A stretch of DNA of 55,000 nucleotides from Glandiceps talaboti (lineage: Eukaryota; Hemichordata; Enteropneusta; Spengelidae). Below, piece by piece: positions 38,902 through 48,670 of the stretch. The notes under the pieces are model-generated. The model worked only from the letters and a program-made list of their open reading frames with translations. It ran no database searches and was not told where the DNA came from. Every line of letters starts with the position of its first letter. The first letter of the stretch is position 1. Both the position numbers and the translations under genes were made by a program. The stretch lies in NCBI RefSeq assembly GCF_964340395.1, contig NC_135553.1, positions 9,385,001 through 9,440,000 on the forward strand, given 5' to 3'.

Positions 38902-39021
38902 TTCCACAATCGGCCCCATCAAAGCCAGGTGCACAGTGACACGTATACCCATCAACTTCGTCTACACATGTTGCTCCATTTAAACACGGGGAATCGGCAC
39001 ATTCATCGATATCTATCGATT
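38902..39021 (-). CDS. Exon 21: calcium-binding-type EGF 19 (residues 823-862)
   Basis: [42 protein letters not shown]. This is a good cbEGF with O-fucose and hydroxylation sites. The acceptor is AATTTCAG. An AG five codons downstream could serve as an alternative in-frame acceptor that drops the ESIDI part. It ends in phase 1 at GTAGGT before the 27.4-kb intron. Reading on into the intron gives a stop after about 14 codons, so an intron-retained short form would end soon after the EGF array. Confidence 0.9.
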
Positions 39022-39270
39022 CTGAAATTAAAAAAAATTGTACTAATATAAGCTACTTTGATGTTGACCATGTTTGTTCAAAGAATATTCCATCAGTTAA
39101 GGAGGATACCCCTTGGAAGACAACATAGACGGTAGAGGCTGATCTCTCGTTGAATGAAGATGAAAGAAAACAACAGGGGGGGGGGGGGGACTATAACTAG
39201 TCCACGCCGTTGTACATAATAAGTTTTTGATTATTGCGTTTGCGTTGTACGTGATATTATTAAGGACGTG

Positions 39271-39292
39271 GTGATGGTGGTGGTGGTGATGA

Positions 39293-39326
<34 letters not shown>

Positions 39327-39379
39327 GGTGGTGGTGATGATGATGGTGATGATGATGATGAAGATGATGATGATGATAT
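39271..39379. repeat. (GTG)n/(ATG)n microsatellite
   Basis: Mixed GGT and GAT triplets, starting about 50 bp from the EGF18 donor. Confidence 0.95.
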
Positions 39380-39425
39380 AGAAAGCGTGCTATTATATTA
39401 AGATAACTTTATTCCTAGTACCTAC

Positions 39426-39536
39426 CTCCACAGTCGACTCCACCAAAGCCGATTGCACATTGACACAAATAGCCGCCAATCTGGTCCAAGCACGTTGCTC
39501 CATTCAAACAGGGTGAATCGGCGCATCCGTCTTTAT
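39426..39536 (-). CDS. Exon 20: EGF 18 (residues 786-822)
   Basis: [40 protein letters not shown]-fucose and hydroxylation sites are present. The O-glucose site is lost because the Ser is displaced (CADSPC), as in EGF19, so EGF18 and EGF19 look like a pair by duplication. The donor is GTAGGT. A CAT-type microsatellite begins about 50 bases into the following intron. Confidence 0.9.
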
Positions 39537-39748
39537 CTATCAAATTGTTCGTAAAAAATGACTTAGTTGAGCCTGTTACGAATTCAGCCAAATATTCTTG
39601 ATGAACCATTAAAAAATAAGCCTTTCAAACATCGAAAAATAATAAAATTCTCACGAGAAAAACAGCAATATAGCTGACAGTGAAGATGTAAAATTTCCTC
39701 TGAATAAACTATTTCCATAATCAAGAGATTCACTCACAAAACACTTAC

Positions 39749-39859
39749 CATTACAATTGCGACCTGTGAACCCATGTGTACATTTACACGTATATTCCTC
39801 TACACCAGCAATACACAACCCTCCATTCAAACACGGAGAACTGTCGCAAATATGATCAC
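39749..39859 (-). CDS. Exon 19: EGF 17 (residues 749-785)
   Basis: [39 protein letters not shown]. This is a non-calcium-type EGF. It lacks the hydroxylation and O-fucose consensus sites but keeps O-glucose (CDSSPC). The exon begins GT after a TTGCAG acceptor, adding a Gly at the junction. The donor is GTAAGT, phase 1-1. Confidence 0.9.
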
Positions 39860-40122
39860 CTGCAAGAAAATGTAGTTTGGAACAGTCATGTAAATGAGTA
39901 TGTATAGGAAGGTCTAGTAAAGTAGTGGACTGCACAGTACACCCTCTCAAAAACAGATATGTTCAGTATTGATAACACAAGTTCATTGTGGGATGAAGTT
40001 TGATTTACACTTAATTTTAGAGATTTTATTTTTATCTCAAACTTCTGGAAGGAATCTATAGTCTAGGGAATTTTATACCATATATACAATTACAACTGTG
40101 GTTAATATAAAGAGTGACTTAC

Positions 40123-40236
40123 CTCTGTCACAGTTTTTGCCGCCATACCCAGACGGACATATACAGTAATAGTCGTCCAGGAGGTCGATACACTTTGAGG
40201 CGTTATGGCATGGATTACTGTCACAGCTATTATGAT
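40123..40236 (-). CDS. Exon 18: EGF 16 (residues 711-748)
   Basis: DHNSCDSNPCHNASKC, CIDLLDDYYC, CICPSGYGGKNCDR. Six cysteines, an O-glucose site, a hydroxylation consensus and an NAS sequon are present. The start lacks the Glu before the first cysteine, so calcium binding is uncertain. The donor is GTAAGT, phase 1-1. Confidence 0.9.
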
Positions 40237-40505
40237 CTGTAGGCCATCAAGACACATAGTGGTATCTGTTATAATTAAAGATATTTTTTTCCATTTCTCT
40301 AAATGTTGGAAATTAATCGTGTAGATAATGCAAAGGGGCCTAGGGGGACGTGTGTAGTGAACAATTGACCATTATAAGTACCAGTTCATTGATTATAATT
40401 ACAGGACCTCCCTTTTTGTGCAGAACCAATTCTTCTATAGCAGTGATAGACAACTGTTTTTTCTCATCACCTAAATGTATTTGTACGGCTGAACATTAAA
40501 AAGTA

Positions 40506-40565
40506 CAGTGTGTACAGTACAGTACAGTACAGTACAGTACTGTACAGTACAGTACAGTACAGTAT
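40506..40565. repeat. (AGTAC)n pentanucleotide repeat beside the EGF15 donor
   Basis: About ten AGTAC units end less than ten bases from the donor of exon 17. It is the same motif as 10662-10800, inverted. Confidence 0.95.
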
Positions 40566-40570
40566 CTTAC

Positions 40571-40681
40571 CGTCATTACAAGTCGTTCCCATCCACCCGT
40601 CATCACAGACACACATATACGAGTTGATGTCATCGATACACGTTCCGTGCTCGCATGGTGAATTTTCACAATCGTCTCGAT
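40571..40681 (-). CDS. Exon 17: calcium-binding-type EGF 15 (residues 674-710)
   Basis: [39 protein letters not shown]. The hydroxylation consensus is present. The O-glucose consensus is lost because Ser is shifted (CENSPC). The donor GTAAGA is followed within ten bases by a (CTGTA)n pentanucleotide tract. Phase is 1-1. Confidence 0.9.
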
Positions 40682-41055
40682 CTGTGGCAATACAGAAGTA
40701 ACACTCAAAAAAGATGTATAGAACTGTTAACACAGTATACATCAATCTGTGTTAAGTCATATTGAAACTAGTTATCATGAAACGGAACGTCGTCTTTCTC
40801 CATTTCTCGACAAACAATACATCTTATCGTTGTCATTAGAAACTTGTCGATGGATATTTATGAGGCTTTTCAGAGCCGTAGAGAGATTTTGTCTAATAAC
40901 TGCCGAGTCTGTTTACATAAACACTTTATCTGAAATGATTTAGTTTTATTTATACGTTTATGTTGTACTTTCAACTTTTGTAATTAATAGCCTTGATTTA
41001 AACTTTCGAAGTGTAACTTCTTTGCAAATGGGCCGGAGGCTTCGAAACGCAAAAT

Positions 41056-41205
41056 AAGCTACCATACATCTCATCGTCCGGCTCGACAAGTTTTATACAG
41101 TTGTTGCATGAGGATCACTTATTGCAGGTATCTCACACCGCATACAAAGAAACTATAGTAAAGTTGGTAAGAGCTTTGCAATGCCAGACAACGAAATGTG
41201 GCAGA
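41056..41205. mobile_element. TGTAGCAATGTT family, diverged copy 4
   Basis: It has a CATCTCATCGTCCGGCTCGA left part and an inverted AGTTGGTAAGAGCTTTGCAA, CCAGACAACGAAATGTGGCA right part, matching the family order. Confidence 0.5.
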
Positions 41206-41365
41206 ACTAGCAAGATTATCGTGTATAGCTCTAAATTCGGGCATCATACTTTCAAATTGTTCGAAATTGACTTTATGATTATAACCGAAATTGTTGGAAG
41301 TTGTTACTAAATGTCTTTATGATCAAATATGGGCGGGGGGGGGGGAGTTCCGATTACACACCTAC

Positions 41366-41482
41366 CAGTTTCACAATTCGGTCCTTCCCAGCCAGCATCA
41401 CATTCACACGTATATGTATCGTTAACATCTAATTCAATACATTTCCCGTTTCCACAGGGATTACTTGCACATTTTGATACTT
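41366..41482 (-). CDS. Exon 16: EGF 14 (residues 635-673)
   Basis: EVSKCASNPCGNGKC, then CIELDVNDTYTC and CDAGWEGPNCET. The loop between the second and third cysteines is one residue short, and the C3-C4 loop is two residues longer than usual and carries an NDT sequon. The acidic cbEGF start is missing (EVSKC). The O-glucose site is present. Donor GTAGGT, phase 1-1. Confidence 0.9.
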
Positions 41483-42134
41483 CTAATGGATAATAGGTGT
41501 ATAAACAAGAATAACGTGACTAAGCATGGTTAACAATTCGTATGTTCCAAGATTTTTCTTCAGGAGGGATGCGTTTGAGGACCAACTTGTTTGCAAATCA
41601 CAGAGTCACAGTTGCTCGAATCACCCAGGATTTTACTATACTGGTCCTTCTTAAAATCATTACAGAAACTTGTGTTCACATTTTGTTTTCAAGAAATTCG
41701 TTGATCTAGTACTTCATATGGCCAGACTATAGAGTTTGTTTGGTGGCCATGTTGAAGAGTAACTTGGATACATTTTTAGATTGTTTTGTTCTCTACTACA
41801 TTGTAAATGTCATGGCGACTACTCATTTTAGTTTTAACCAAGAATGGGTAGGAGTATTCTTGAACCGTGTGACACCAGTTTATTAATGTGTTTTGTGTCA
41901 CTGTGACATATACTATAACGTTACATGCTAACATCAATGTGCTTAATGAACGATACTATAGAATTTTACTGAGCGGCACATGATTAATAAACATGACAAA
42001 GTGACTCCCTAATAGTATTTCATCACGAGTGAACTATATATAGATCTCACAACTCACATGCTACCTATGGATGAACTACTTCAAAGTTGTTTTCGCGTTC
42101 GGCCTAACTATATCCGGGTTCATGTAACTTTTCA

Positions 42135-42305
<171 letters not shown>

Positions 42306-42369
42306 TCAAGTGTTTTATGCAATCGTGTTTACATGTATGTTGACATTAATATTCCTGTCTTCATCTATC

Positions 42370-42445
42370 TATAGACCCTAAGAGAGGCATAGTCCTCCTA
42401 GAGAGCAGAGACATGGACTACGGCTCTCTAGGGTCTAGGGTCTGT
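42370..42445. repeat. Short foldback related to the 44.0-kb inverted repeat
   Basis: TATAGACCCTAAGAGAG-CATAGTCC pairs with GGACTACGG-CTCTCTAGGGTCTA. The TATAGACCCTA and TAGTCCTC blocks also occur at the 43966-44196 hairpin. Confidence 0.6.
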
Positions 42446-42959
42446 ATGGGCGTCAAACGATATCGCATGACTATGGCCATGATTACGTGTTTTCCATCGT
42501 AGTCAAACCATCTAGGTCTCTTCAGGTTTATGGCAAAAGCAGAACGTACTTCCCCATAGGAAAATGAATGTGGCTCGCGAGAATATGTTTTGCCTTGTTG
42601 AATTTCAAATACAATAGATAAATAGTAAAAACGATGAACTTTCCCTTTCTGATGTTGACAGTTTCTTGATATATATTGGCCATGTAATTGGAAAATGGTT
42701 TAGCACACATGTTCACAATTCCAAAATTTTCATCTGAAATCTCCCTAATCATGAGATCGGTAACATGGGAAACGTCTTCATAATTTAGAAATACCTTCAC
42801 AGCATCAGTCTGAGAATAAAGGTATTATGATTACAATTCCTTAGATCATGGTGGTAGATGTTTTAAACTTGAATTTGGCCGTACACCTCTATTTTAAGAT
42901 TTGGGTAATACCCCCCCCCCCCCCTCCACCGGAAAGTTCAACCTTGATACAATACAAAC

Positions 42960-43073
42960 CTTTTTCGCAGTTGACACCTGTATATCCCGGTTTACAAATA
43001 CATGAATAATTATTTATTCCTTCGATACACTTGGATCTATTGTAACAGGGGTTACTGTCACATTCGTTTATAT
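42960..43073 (-). CDS. Exon 14: EGF 12 (residues 559-596)
   Basis: [40 protein letters not shown]. Glu replaces the hydroxylatable residue. Two N-glycosylation sequons (NRS and NYS) are visible, and the O-glucose site is intact. A run of G on the coding strand lies about 35 bases past the donor. Phase is 1-1. Confidence 0.92.
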
Positions 43074-43592
43074 CTGAAATACATGACGTGTATGATGGAT
43101 GAGAATTAAAAACAATCATAGAAACAGGAACTAGGGCACCTATCGTGAACTAGTCACGTCAATATAAAAACCAAGTCAGTGCAGCTTGTGTTTGAGGTGG
43201 AATTGTGTTGTACGAGAGGGGAACTGACTAGTTTGAAGTCTATATGAAGCTAAGCACAGAGATTCAACTTAACAAATGACTTAGTTTTATAGTATAACTT
43301 ATTGAGACCATTCGTTAATATGAAAGAAATCTACAACATACTAAAGGCTAAAGCTATTCAACATCTATAGATATCACCACTGTATAGAAGTGTGATTGTA
43401 AACTGTCAAATCAATAGTTACTGTAGCAACTGAACAAATCCAACGATCCCATATTGTAAACACGTATTACATAAAAATGGCTCTACCATTTCACGGACAG
43501 TGTCTCCGGCCACTAATGTTCGATTTCAGAACTCAACAATCATGTTAACTGCCAGTTAAGATATTTAAAAGAACTTGCTACTTTCTACAAAC

Positions 43593-43706
43593 CTGTTTCG
43601 CAGTTTATTCCTGAATAACCCGGTGTACAATTACACTTGTAGAAATTTATGTCATCTATGCACTCTGCCTCGTGTAAACATGGATTACTGTCGCATTCAT
43701 TAATAT
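43593..43706 (-). CDS. Exon 13: calcium-binding-type EGF 11 (residues 521-558)
   Basis: [40 protein letters not shown]. It has the cbEGF start, hydroxylation consensus and O-glucose site, and lacks the O-fucose site. The acceptor is TTTCAG and the donor GTTTGT, phase 1-1. Confidence 0.92.
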
Positions 43707-43965
43707 CTGAAACAGAAACGTGTACAGAAATGGTTGCACAAATATCTACCTCTAAGATATGTTGATGAGGTATTATACCGTGTACGAGCCAAGTTGAACA
43801 AAAATATGGAAAAGTCATATTAGATGTTGTCAGTCAAGGAAAATACTCGTGTCTTAACGGGGTCTTTGTCACTAATCGTCTATCAACTCTAACACGTCGC
43901 AGTGCAACATATGTGAACCTTAACATGGACAACTTGTTTGGACATTTAGACATGCATATATATAC

Positions 43966-44196
43966 AGGTTTTGAAAATTTGAACCAAATTATATGCTATA
44001 GACCCTACAGAACTGTTTCGTGAGGTGCGTAGTCCTCACTCATCAGGGGTAGAATGGAATATAGTATCTGCGTATCCTTACCGTTAAATAAAATAACGTA
44101 TATTCCATTCTACCCCTGATGAGTGAGGACTACGCACCTCACGAAACAGTTCTGTAGGGTCTATAGCATATAATTTGGTTCAAATTTTCAAAACCT
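43966..44196. mobile_element. Perfect 98-bp inverted repeat with 35-bp spacer
   Basis: Arms 43966-44063 and 44099-44196 appear fully complementary and start AGGTTTTGAAAATTTGAACC. It has no coding capacity. It lies in the EGF10-EGF11 intron just before a (TA)n tract. Confidence 0.93.
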
Positions 44197-44258
44197 ATAT
44201 ATAATTCGCTCTACTACCCGTATTGAGCACTTTTATGTGGTTTTATCTACATCCAGTC

Positions 44259-44261
<3 letters not shown>

Positions 44262-44345
<84 letters not shown>
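44262..44345. repeat. (TA)n microsatellite
   Basis: About 42 TA units in the EGF10-EGF11 intron. Confidence 0.97.
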
Positions 44346-44350
<5 letters not shown>

Positions 44351-44525
44351 TTTTAATTGGTTCAGTCACTTACTCGAAAGACTAATATAGTTTTAAAAAA
44401 TAATATTTTCCGTTGTGTTTGTACTTTGTTCATCACTGACAAGATTTACCGATTTTAGAACCAGCAACAAACACAGAATTTAAGTATATATTGAAGAACA
44501 AACATTTAGAGTACAAATTCCTAAC

Positions 44526-44639
44526 CTGTTTCGCAGTTCACTCCAGTAAAACCCGGTGTACAAATACACGTATAAGAATTGATCCCATGTACACACTCGG
44601 CGTCATTTAAACACGGATCGCTATCACATTCGTCTATAT
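44526..44639 (-). CDS. Exon 12: EGF 10 (residues 483-520)
   Basis: [40 protein letters not shown]. The start is cbEGF-like, but His replaces the hydroxylatable Asp/Asn after the third cysteine. The O-glucose site is present and the O-fucose site is absent. Phase is 1-1. The intron before the next exon carries the long perfect inverted repeat and a (TA)n tract. Confidence 0.92.
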
Positions 44640-44939
44640 CTGAAATAAGAATTCAATGAGAGATAGTCAATGAATGTTGCTCAGAATTTATTGTTACATC
44701 AAATGGTCAGTTTCCAGTGCCTGACCACAGTGACAGTTTCCTCATTTAGTCTATAGATTCCTTTTTGCCTATGATCATTAAGGTATATTCACATTGATTC
44801 ATCTTTTTTGATGCAATGCAAAATACTCTACTTTCTGTGGCCTTTATTAATTTGCTGGTTTGCATTTTCAGTCAACACCCCATACATCTAACTTCGGTAG
44901 TGTTTCTTCTATCAAAAAAGTATTTTATATATTACAAAC

Positions 44940-45053
44940 CTGTTTCGCAGTTCACTCCTGTAAAGCCCGGTATACAAATACATGTGTACGAATCTATTTC
45001 GTCAATACACGTGGATTCGTTGAAGCAAGGATTACTGACACATTCGTCAATCT
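44940..45053 (-). CDS. Exon 11: calcium-binding-type EGF 9 (residues 445-482)
   Basis: [37 protein letters not shown]. It shares the IDS variant with EGF6, so these two look like the closest pair in the duplicated set. All three modification consensus sites and the NES sequon are present. Phase is 1-1 with donor GTTTGT. Confidence 0.92.
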
Positions 45054-45258
45054 CTGAAATGGAAATTTGGGAAAAAAGAAGGTATTATTAATGCTCTTCC
45101 GGAGAGACATCTTTCCATATACCATATATAAGAGTCACGATTCACTTGTTTACGAAATAATAGTCAGTTTCATTCATCTGCTATTTTACTCTTCCATGGT
45201 ATGATATTACGTACATCTAGAATTGCGTCGACTGCTTATAACAATTATTTACATACCA

Positions 45259-45264
<6 letters not shown>

Positions 45265-45308
<44 letters not shown>
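45265..45308. repeat. (GT)n microsatellite
   Basis: About 22 GT units, (CA)n on the coding strand, roughly 20 bp past the EGF8 donor. A shorter GT run lies at 45956-45978. Confidence 0.97.
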
Positions 45309-45309
<1 letters not shown>

Positions 45310-45330
45310 CAACAAAATCGTTGTACAAAC

Positions 45331-45444
45331 CTGTATCACAGTTCACTCCTGTATATCCAGGTATACAAATACACGTGTATGAATTTATTTCGTCAATACA
45401 CGTGGATTCGTTGAAGCAAAGATTACTGGCACATTCGTCAATCT
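45331..45444 (-). CDS. Exon 10: calcium-binding-type EGF 8 (residues 407-444)
   Basis: [37 protein letters not shown]. Leu replaces the conserved Pro before the second cysteine (CASNLC), so the O-glucose consensus is lost, while the O-fucose and NES sites remain. The donor GTTTGT is followed about 20 bases into the intron by a (CA)n tract on the coding strand, a known kind of splicing modulator. Phase is 1-1. Confidence 0.92.
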
Positions 45445-45745
45445 CTGAAGTATAAATTGGAAAATGTGTTATTAATGGTGATATAGAAATAAAAATCATC
45501 TATTTACCATAAATCTTGCATGCAAACTACAGGAATGACGACTTGCAAGTATATCCTTGTATAGAAATAAATGGACAAATACGAATGACTATAAGTAATG
45601 GTACAGTTATAACATGACTGGAATTAGTCTGGTCAATAGTAAGTCCTGAAACTAAACTATTATTCAATTGTTCCCTTTGAGAAATCATTGAGAAGAATTT
45701 TTATGGATTGTTATGGGTGGAATCACTCTCTGTCATCATACTAAC

Positions 45746-45859
45746 CTATTTCACAGTTAGTCCCAGTATACCCGGCTTTACAGATACATGTATAGGCATT
45801 TATTTCGTCTGAACATTCGGCTTCGTTCAAACAAGGATCGCTCGCACATTCATTTATAT
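45746..45859 (-). CDS. Exon 9: calcium-binding-type EGF 7 (residues 369-406)
   Basis: [40 protein letters not shown]. It is more divergent than its neighbours on either side and interrupts the near-identical run of EGF4-6 and EGF8-9. It resembles EGF10 and EGF11 in having AEC at the third cysteine, which removes the O-fucose site. Hydroxylation and O-glucose sites are kept. Donor is GTTAGT, phase 1-1. Confidence 0.92.
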
Positions 45860-46265
45860 CTGAAACAAAATAGTAGGCAAATAAGTTTTGAGGTATTATA
45901 TAAACAATAACTATTAATGGATTCGACTCATTCTGGCGTTGTCATTGGGTGGAAGCGTGTGTGTGTGTGTGTGTGTGTTGGGAAGGGGGTGAGGGTGGTT
46001 GTCAATACAACAATATAACACGTTATGAATGATACGAAACTTCATTATCAATTTGGTCTTATCTTGGAACCCGTTTTCTTTGAAGATCTTTGCATACTAC
46101 AACCCCTTTAAAGTGTAGAACCCCAAGTAGGTTTATTCACCAACTGTAGAAATTACATGTACATATTGCATCTTATTAAACTTCCCGTAAATGTAAATGT
46201 TATTCAACAGCACACAAGGTGTGCGTTTCACCTAAGCAAAATCTGTATGGCACGCACATACAAAC

Positions 46266-46379
46266 CTGTTTCGCAGTTCACCCCTGTAAAGCCAGGTATA
46301 CAAATACATGTGTACGAATCTATTTCGTCAATACACGTGGATTCGCTGAAGCAAGGATTACTGGCACATTCGTCAATCT
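46266..46379 (-). CDS. Exon 8: calcium-binding-type EGF 6 (residues 331-368)
   Basis: [16 protein letters not shown], then [10 protein letters not shown] and [12 protein letters not shown] single change (FSEST for FNEST) removes the N-glycosylation sequon found in the sister copies, while the O-fucose site is kept. Hydroxylation and O-glucose sites are present. Acceptor is TTTCAG and donor GTTTGT, phase 1-1. Confidence 0.92.
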
Positions 46380-47030
46380 CTGAAATGGAAATTTGGACAG
46401 AAGGTAAAATATCACTCAGCCTTCTTTATGTATCTGGGTGATAATGTTAGTATGCTGTCATTGGTATGACCTGTCGATAAACGTACTTGTATGGAAAAGT
46501 AGTGAGATTAGAAGACCGGCGGTTTCGCAAAAAGGAAGACAAACAAATTAGCGTAAACAGAGAAGAAAAACAATACAGCGCCACATAAGAAAAGTAAATT
46601 CAAGACTAAAATAACGGTTGTTTCTTTGCTGAAGTAACTACTAGTACTAGCATGCAGTTGAACTGTTAGTTTGAAAGAATGGCGATGAAAATGTTACGAA
46701 AATAGACTTGGTCAAACTTATAACACGTCACATAGCAGTTTTACTACGTAACCGCGGAAAGTATAAAGTGCTTCGCCACCCGTTAGACTCAATTTTGTCT
46801 TCAGTCATACTTGAGGCATTAGCCCCTATTCGGATACGGATTAAAACCAGTCTTCTATATTTAATTACTTCATATTAAGTTCAAATAAAAATCAATATTA
46901 TATTAATCCTAACTTTTTTTCATCTAGATATATATTAACTTTCAATGATTTAAACCTTAATTTAGTAAAATGTGTCTACTCGAATGACGTACTTTCTTTA
47001 GTGTTTGTAAATAATATTAATTGTACAAAC
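46380..47030 (-). other. EGF5-EGF6 intron
   Basis: A 651-bp AT-rich intron. I see no element or exon. Confidence 0.5.
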
Positions 47031-47144
47031 CTGTTTCACAGTTCACACCTGTAAATCCGGGTATACAAATACACGTGTATGAATTTATTTCGTCAATACA
47101 CGTGGATTCGTTGAAGCAAGGATTACTGGCACATTCGTATATCT
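47031..47144 (-). CDS. Exon 7: EGF 5 of the duplicated subfamily (residues 293-330)
   Basis: It matches EGF4 closely, but the first residues read EIYEC instead of DIDEC. Tyr thus replaces the calcium-ligand Asp/Asn, and affinity may be lower. The rest ([32 protein letters not shown]) is standard. The sequence change GTATATCTCTGAAG at the exon edge confirms it is a distinct copy and not an assembly echo. Phase is 1-1. Confidence 0.92.
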
Positions 47145-47373
47145 CTGAAGTATAAATCGAAATATGAATTCAAAATGTTTATTTATAGTAGATATAAAAC
47201 GTGTCTTTACTCACTCGTTTCCATGAATAAATTATAATTACGCCATTTAATTCTGACATGATATATACGTTATGTATATTTCGAGTGGCGTTTAGTACTT
47301 CATAAGTATTTGCTTACTAATGTATATAGTAAAGTATATTTATTTTTAAAACATAATTTAGGAGCCCACAAAC

Positions 47374-47487
47374 CTGTTTCGCAGTTCACACCTGTAAATC
47401 CGGGTATACAAATACACGTGTATGAATTTATTTCGTCAATACACGTGGATTCGTTGAAGCAAGGATTACTGGCACATTCGTCTATGT
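47374..47487 (-). CDS. Exon 6: calcium-binding-type EGF 4 (residues 255-292)
   Basis: This is the type copy of a young subfamily: [40 protein letters not shown]. It carries O-glucose and O-fucose consensus sites, the hydroxylation consensus and an NES sequon. At the nucleotide level it is almost identical to exons 7, 8, 10 and 11, which points to recent tandem exon duplication or gene conversion. The acceptor is TTACACAG and the donor is GTTTGT. Confidence 0.93.
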
Positions 47488-47646
47488 CTGTGTAACAGAG
47501 AGAGGGGTGAGGAATTGTGTTATCATTGTTTAAATAGCACATAATTGGATATTAGTATTATGTCGTATTTCGAAGCACAATCAATGTGTTCTGTCAATCT
47601 GTGTACCTGAAGGGAATGAAATTTTCAAGAAGCGAATATTACCCAC

Positions 47647-47760
47647 CTGTTTCGCAGTGAATGCCTGTGTAGCCAGGTGAACAAAGACACGAGTATCCAT
47701 TTACATTGTCAACACAGGTGGCGCCATTTACACATGGGTCACTCTCACATTCATTAATAT
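47647..47760 (-). CDS. Exon 5: calcium-binding-type EGF 3 (residues 217-254)
   Basis: A full cb[19 protein letters not shown], hydroxylation consensus [10 protein letters not shown], end [14 protein letters not shown]. The O-glucose and O-fucose consensus sites are intact. The upstream intron ends in a long tetranucleotide repeat that, on the coding strand, reads (TCTA)n followed by TCTCTCTCAG, so the microsatellite supplies the pyrimidine tract of this acceptor. The donor is GTGGGT. Phase is 1-1. Confidence 0.92.
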
Positions 47761-47761
47761 C

Positions 47762-48120
<359 letters not shown>

Positions 48121-48556
48121 TCTGTCAATCAGTAGAGACACATGTATATACGTAAAGAATAGTAGAGAGGAGATGTATTACTAATAAATGCACTATGCTC
48201 GTAACTGTTCAAAGAGATCTTCAACAAAAAGTTATCTTTTATCTAAACAAGTGGATGAATAAAATACGCAACCAACCATTTGAAACCATGTTGCAACTAT
48301 GGGCTTTGATTGAAAACAGTAATTTCTTGTCCATACAGTGCTTTCATCATAATTTCAATAATTTTACGATATTAAATCGGCTGTAACAGTTTACAAGAAA
48401 TAAGGGATTCACAATCCCTCTAGTGAGGTGAGACAGAATTGCGTCATCACATTAATCTTAGAAATAACTAGAAATCTTACATTATCAGATTAAAAAGTTA
48501 TCGCTTCTATGTATCTTTCAAGTACTGGAATTAAATTAGCATGTGTACATAATTAC

Positions 48557-48670
48557 CTATTTCACAGTTGTCACCTTCAAATCCAGGAGGACACACACAC
48601 GAATAAGTTTGGATTTCGTCTATACAAGTAGCACCATTCAAACACGGTGATGACCAACATTCATCGAACT
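48557..48670 (-). CDS. Exon 4: calcium-binding-type EGF 2 (residues 179-216)
   Basis: The module begins [16 protein letters not shown] and ends [14 protein letters not shown]. It has the cbEGF start, the hydroxylation consensus [10 protein letters not shown], and both O-glucose (CWSSPC) and O-fucose (CLNGATC) sites. Phase is 1-1 with donor GTAATT. It opens the long EGF array after CUB. The 1.77-kb intron separating it from CUB shows no exon I could recognise. Confidence 0.9.

Noticed and set aside
47281-47495. Plus-strand frames antisense to EGF exons (for example [10 protein letters not shown] type)
   Set aside because: They recur opposite each EGF exon only because the exons are duplicated. 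The minus strand carries the conserved cysteines and splice sites.
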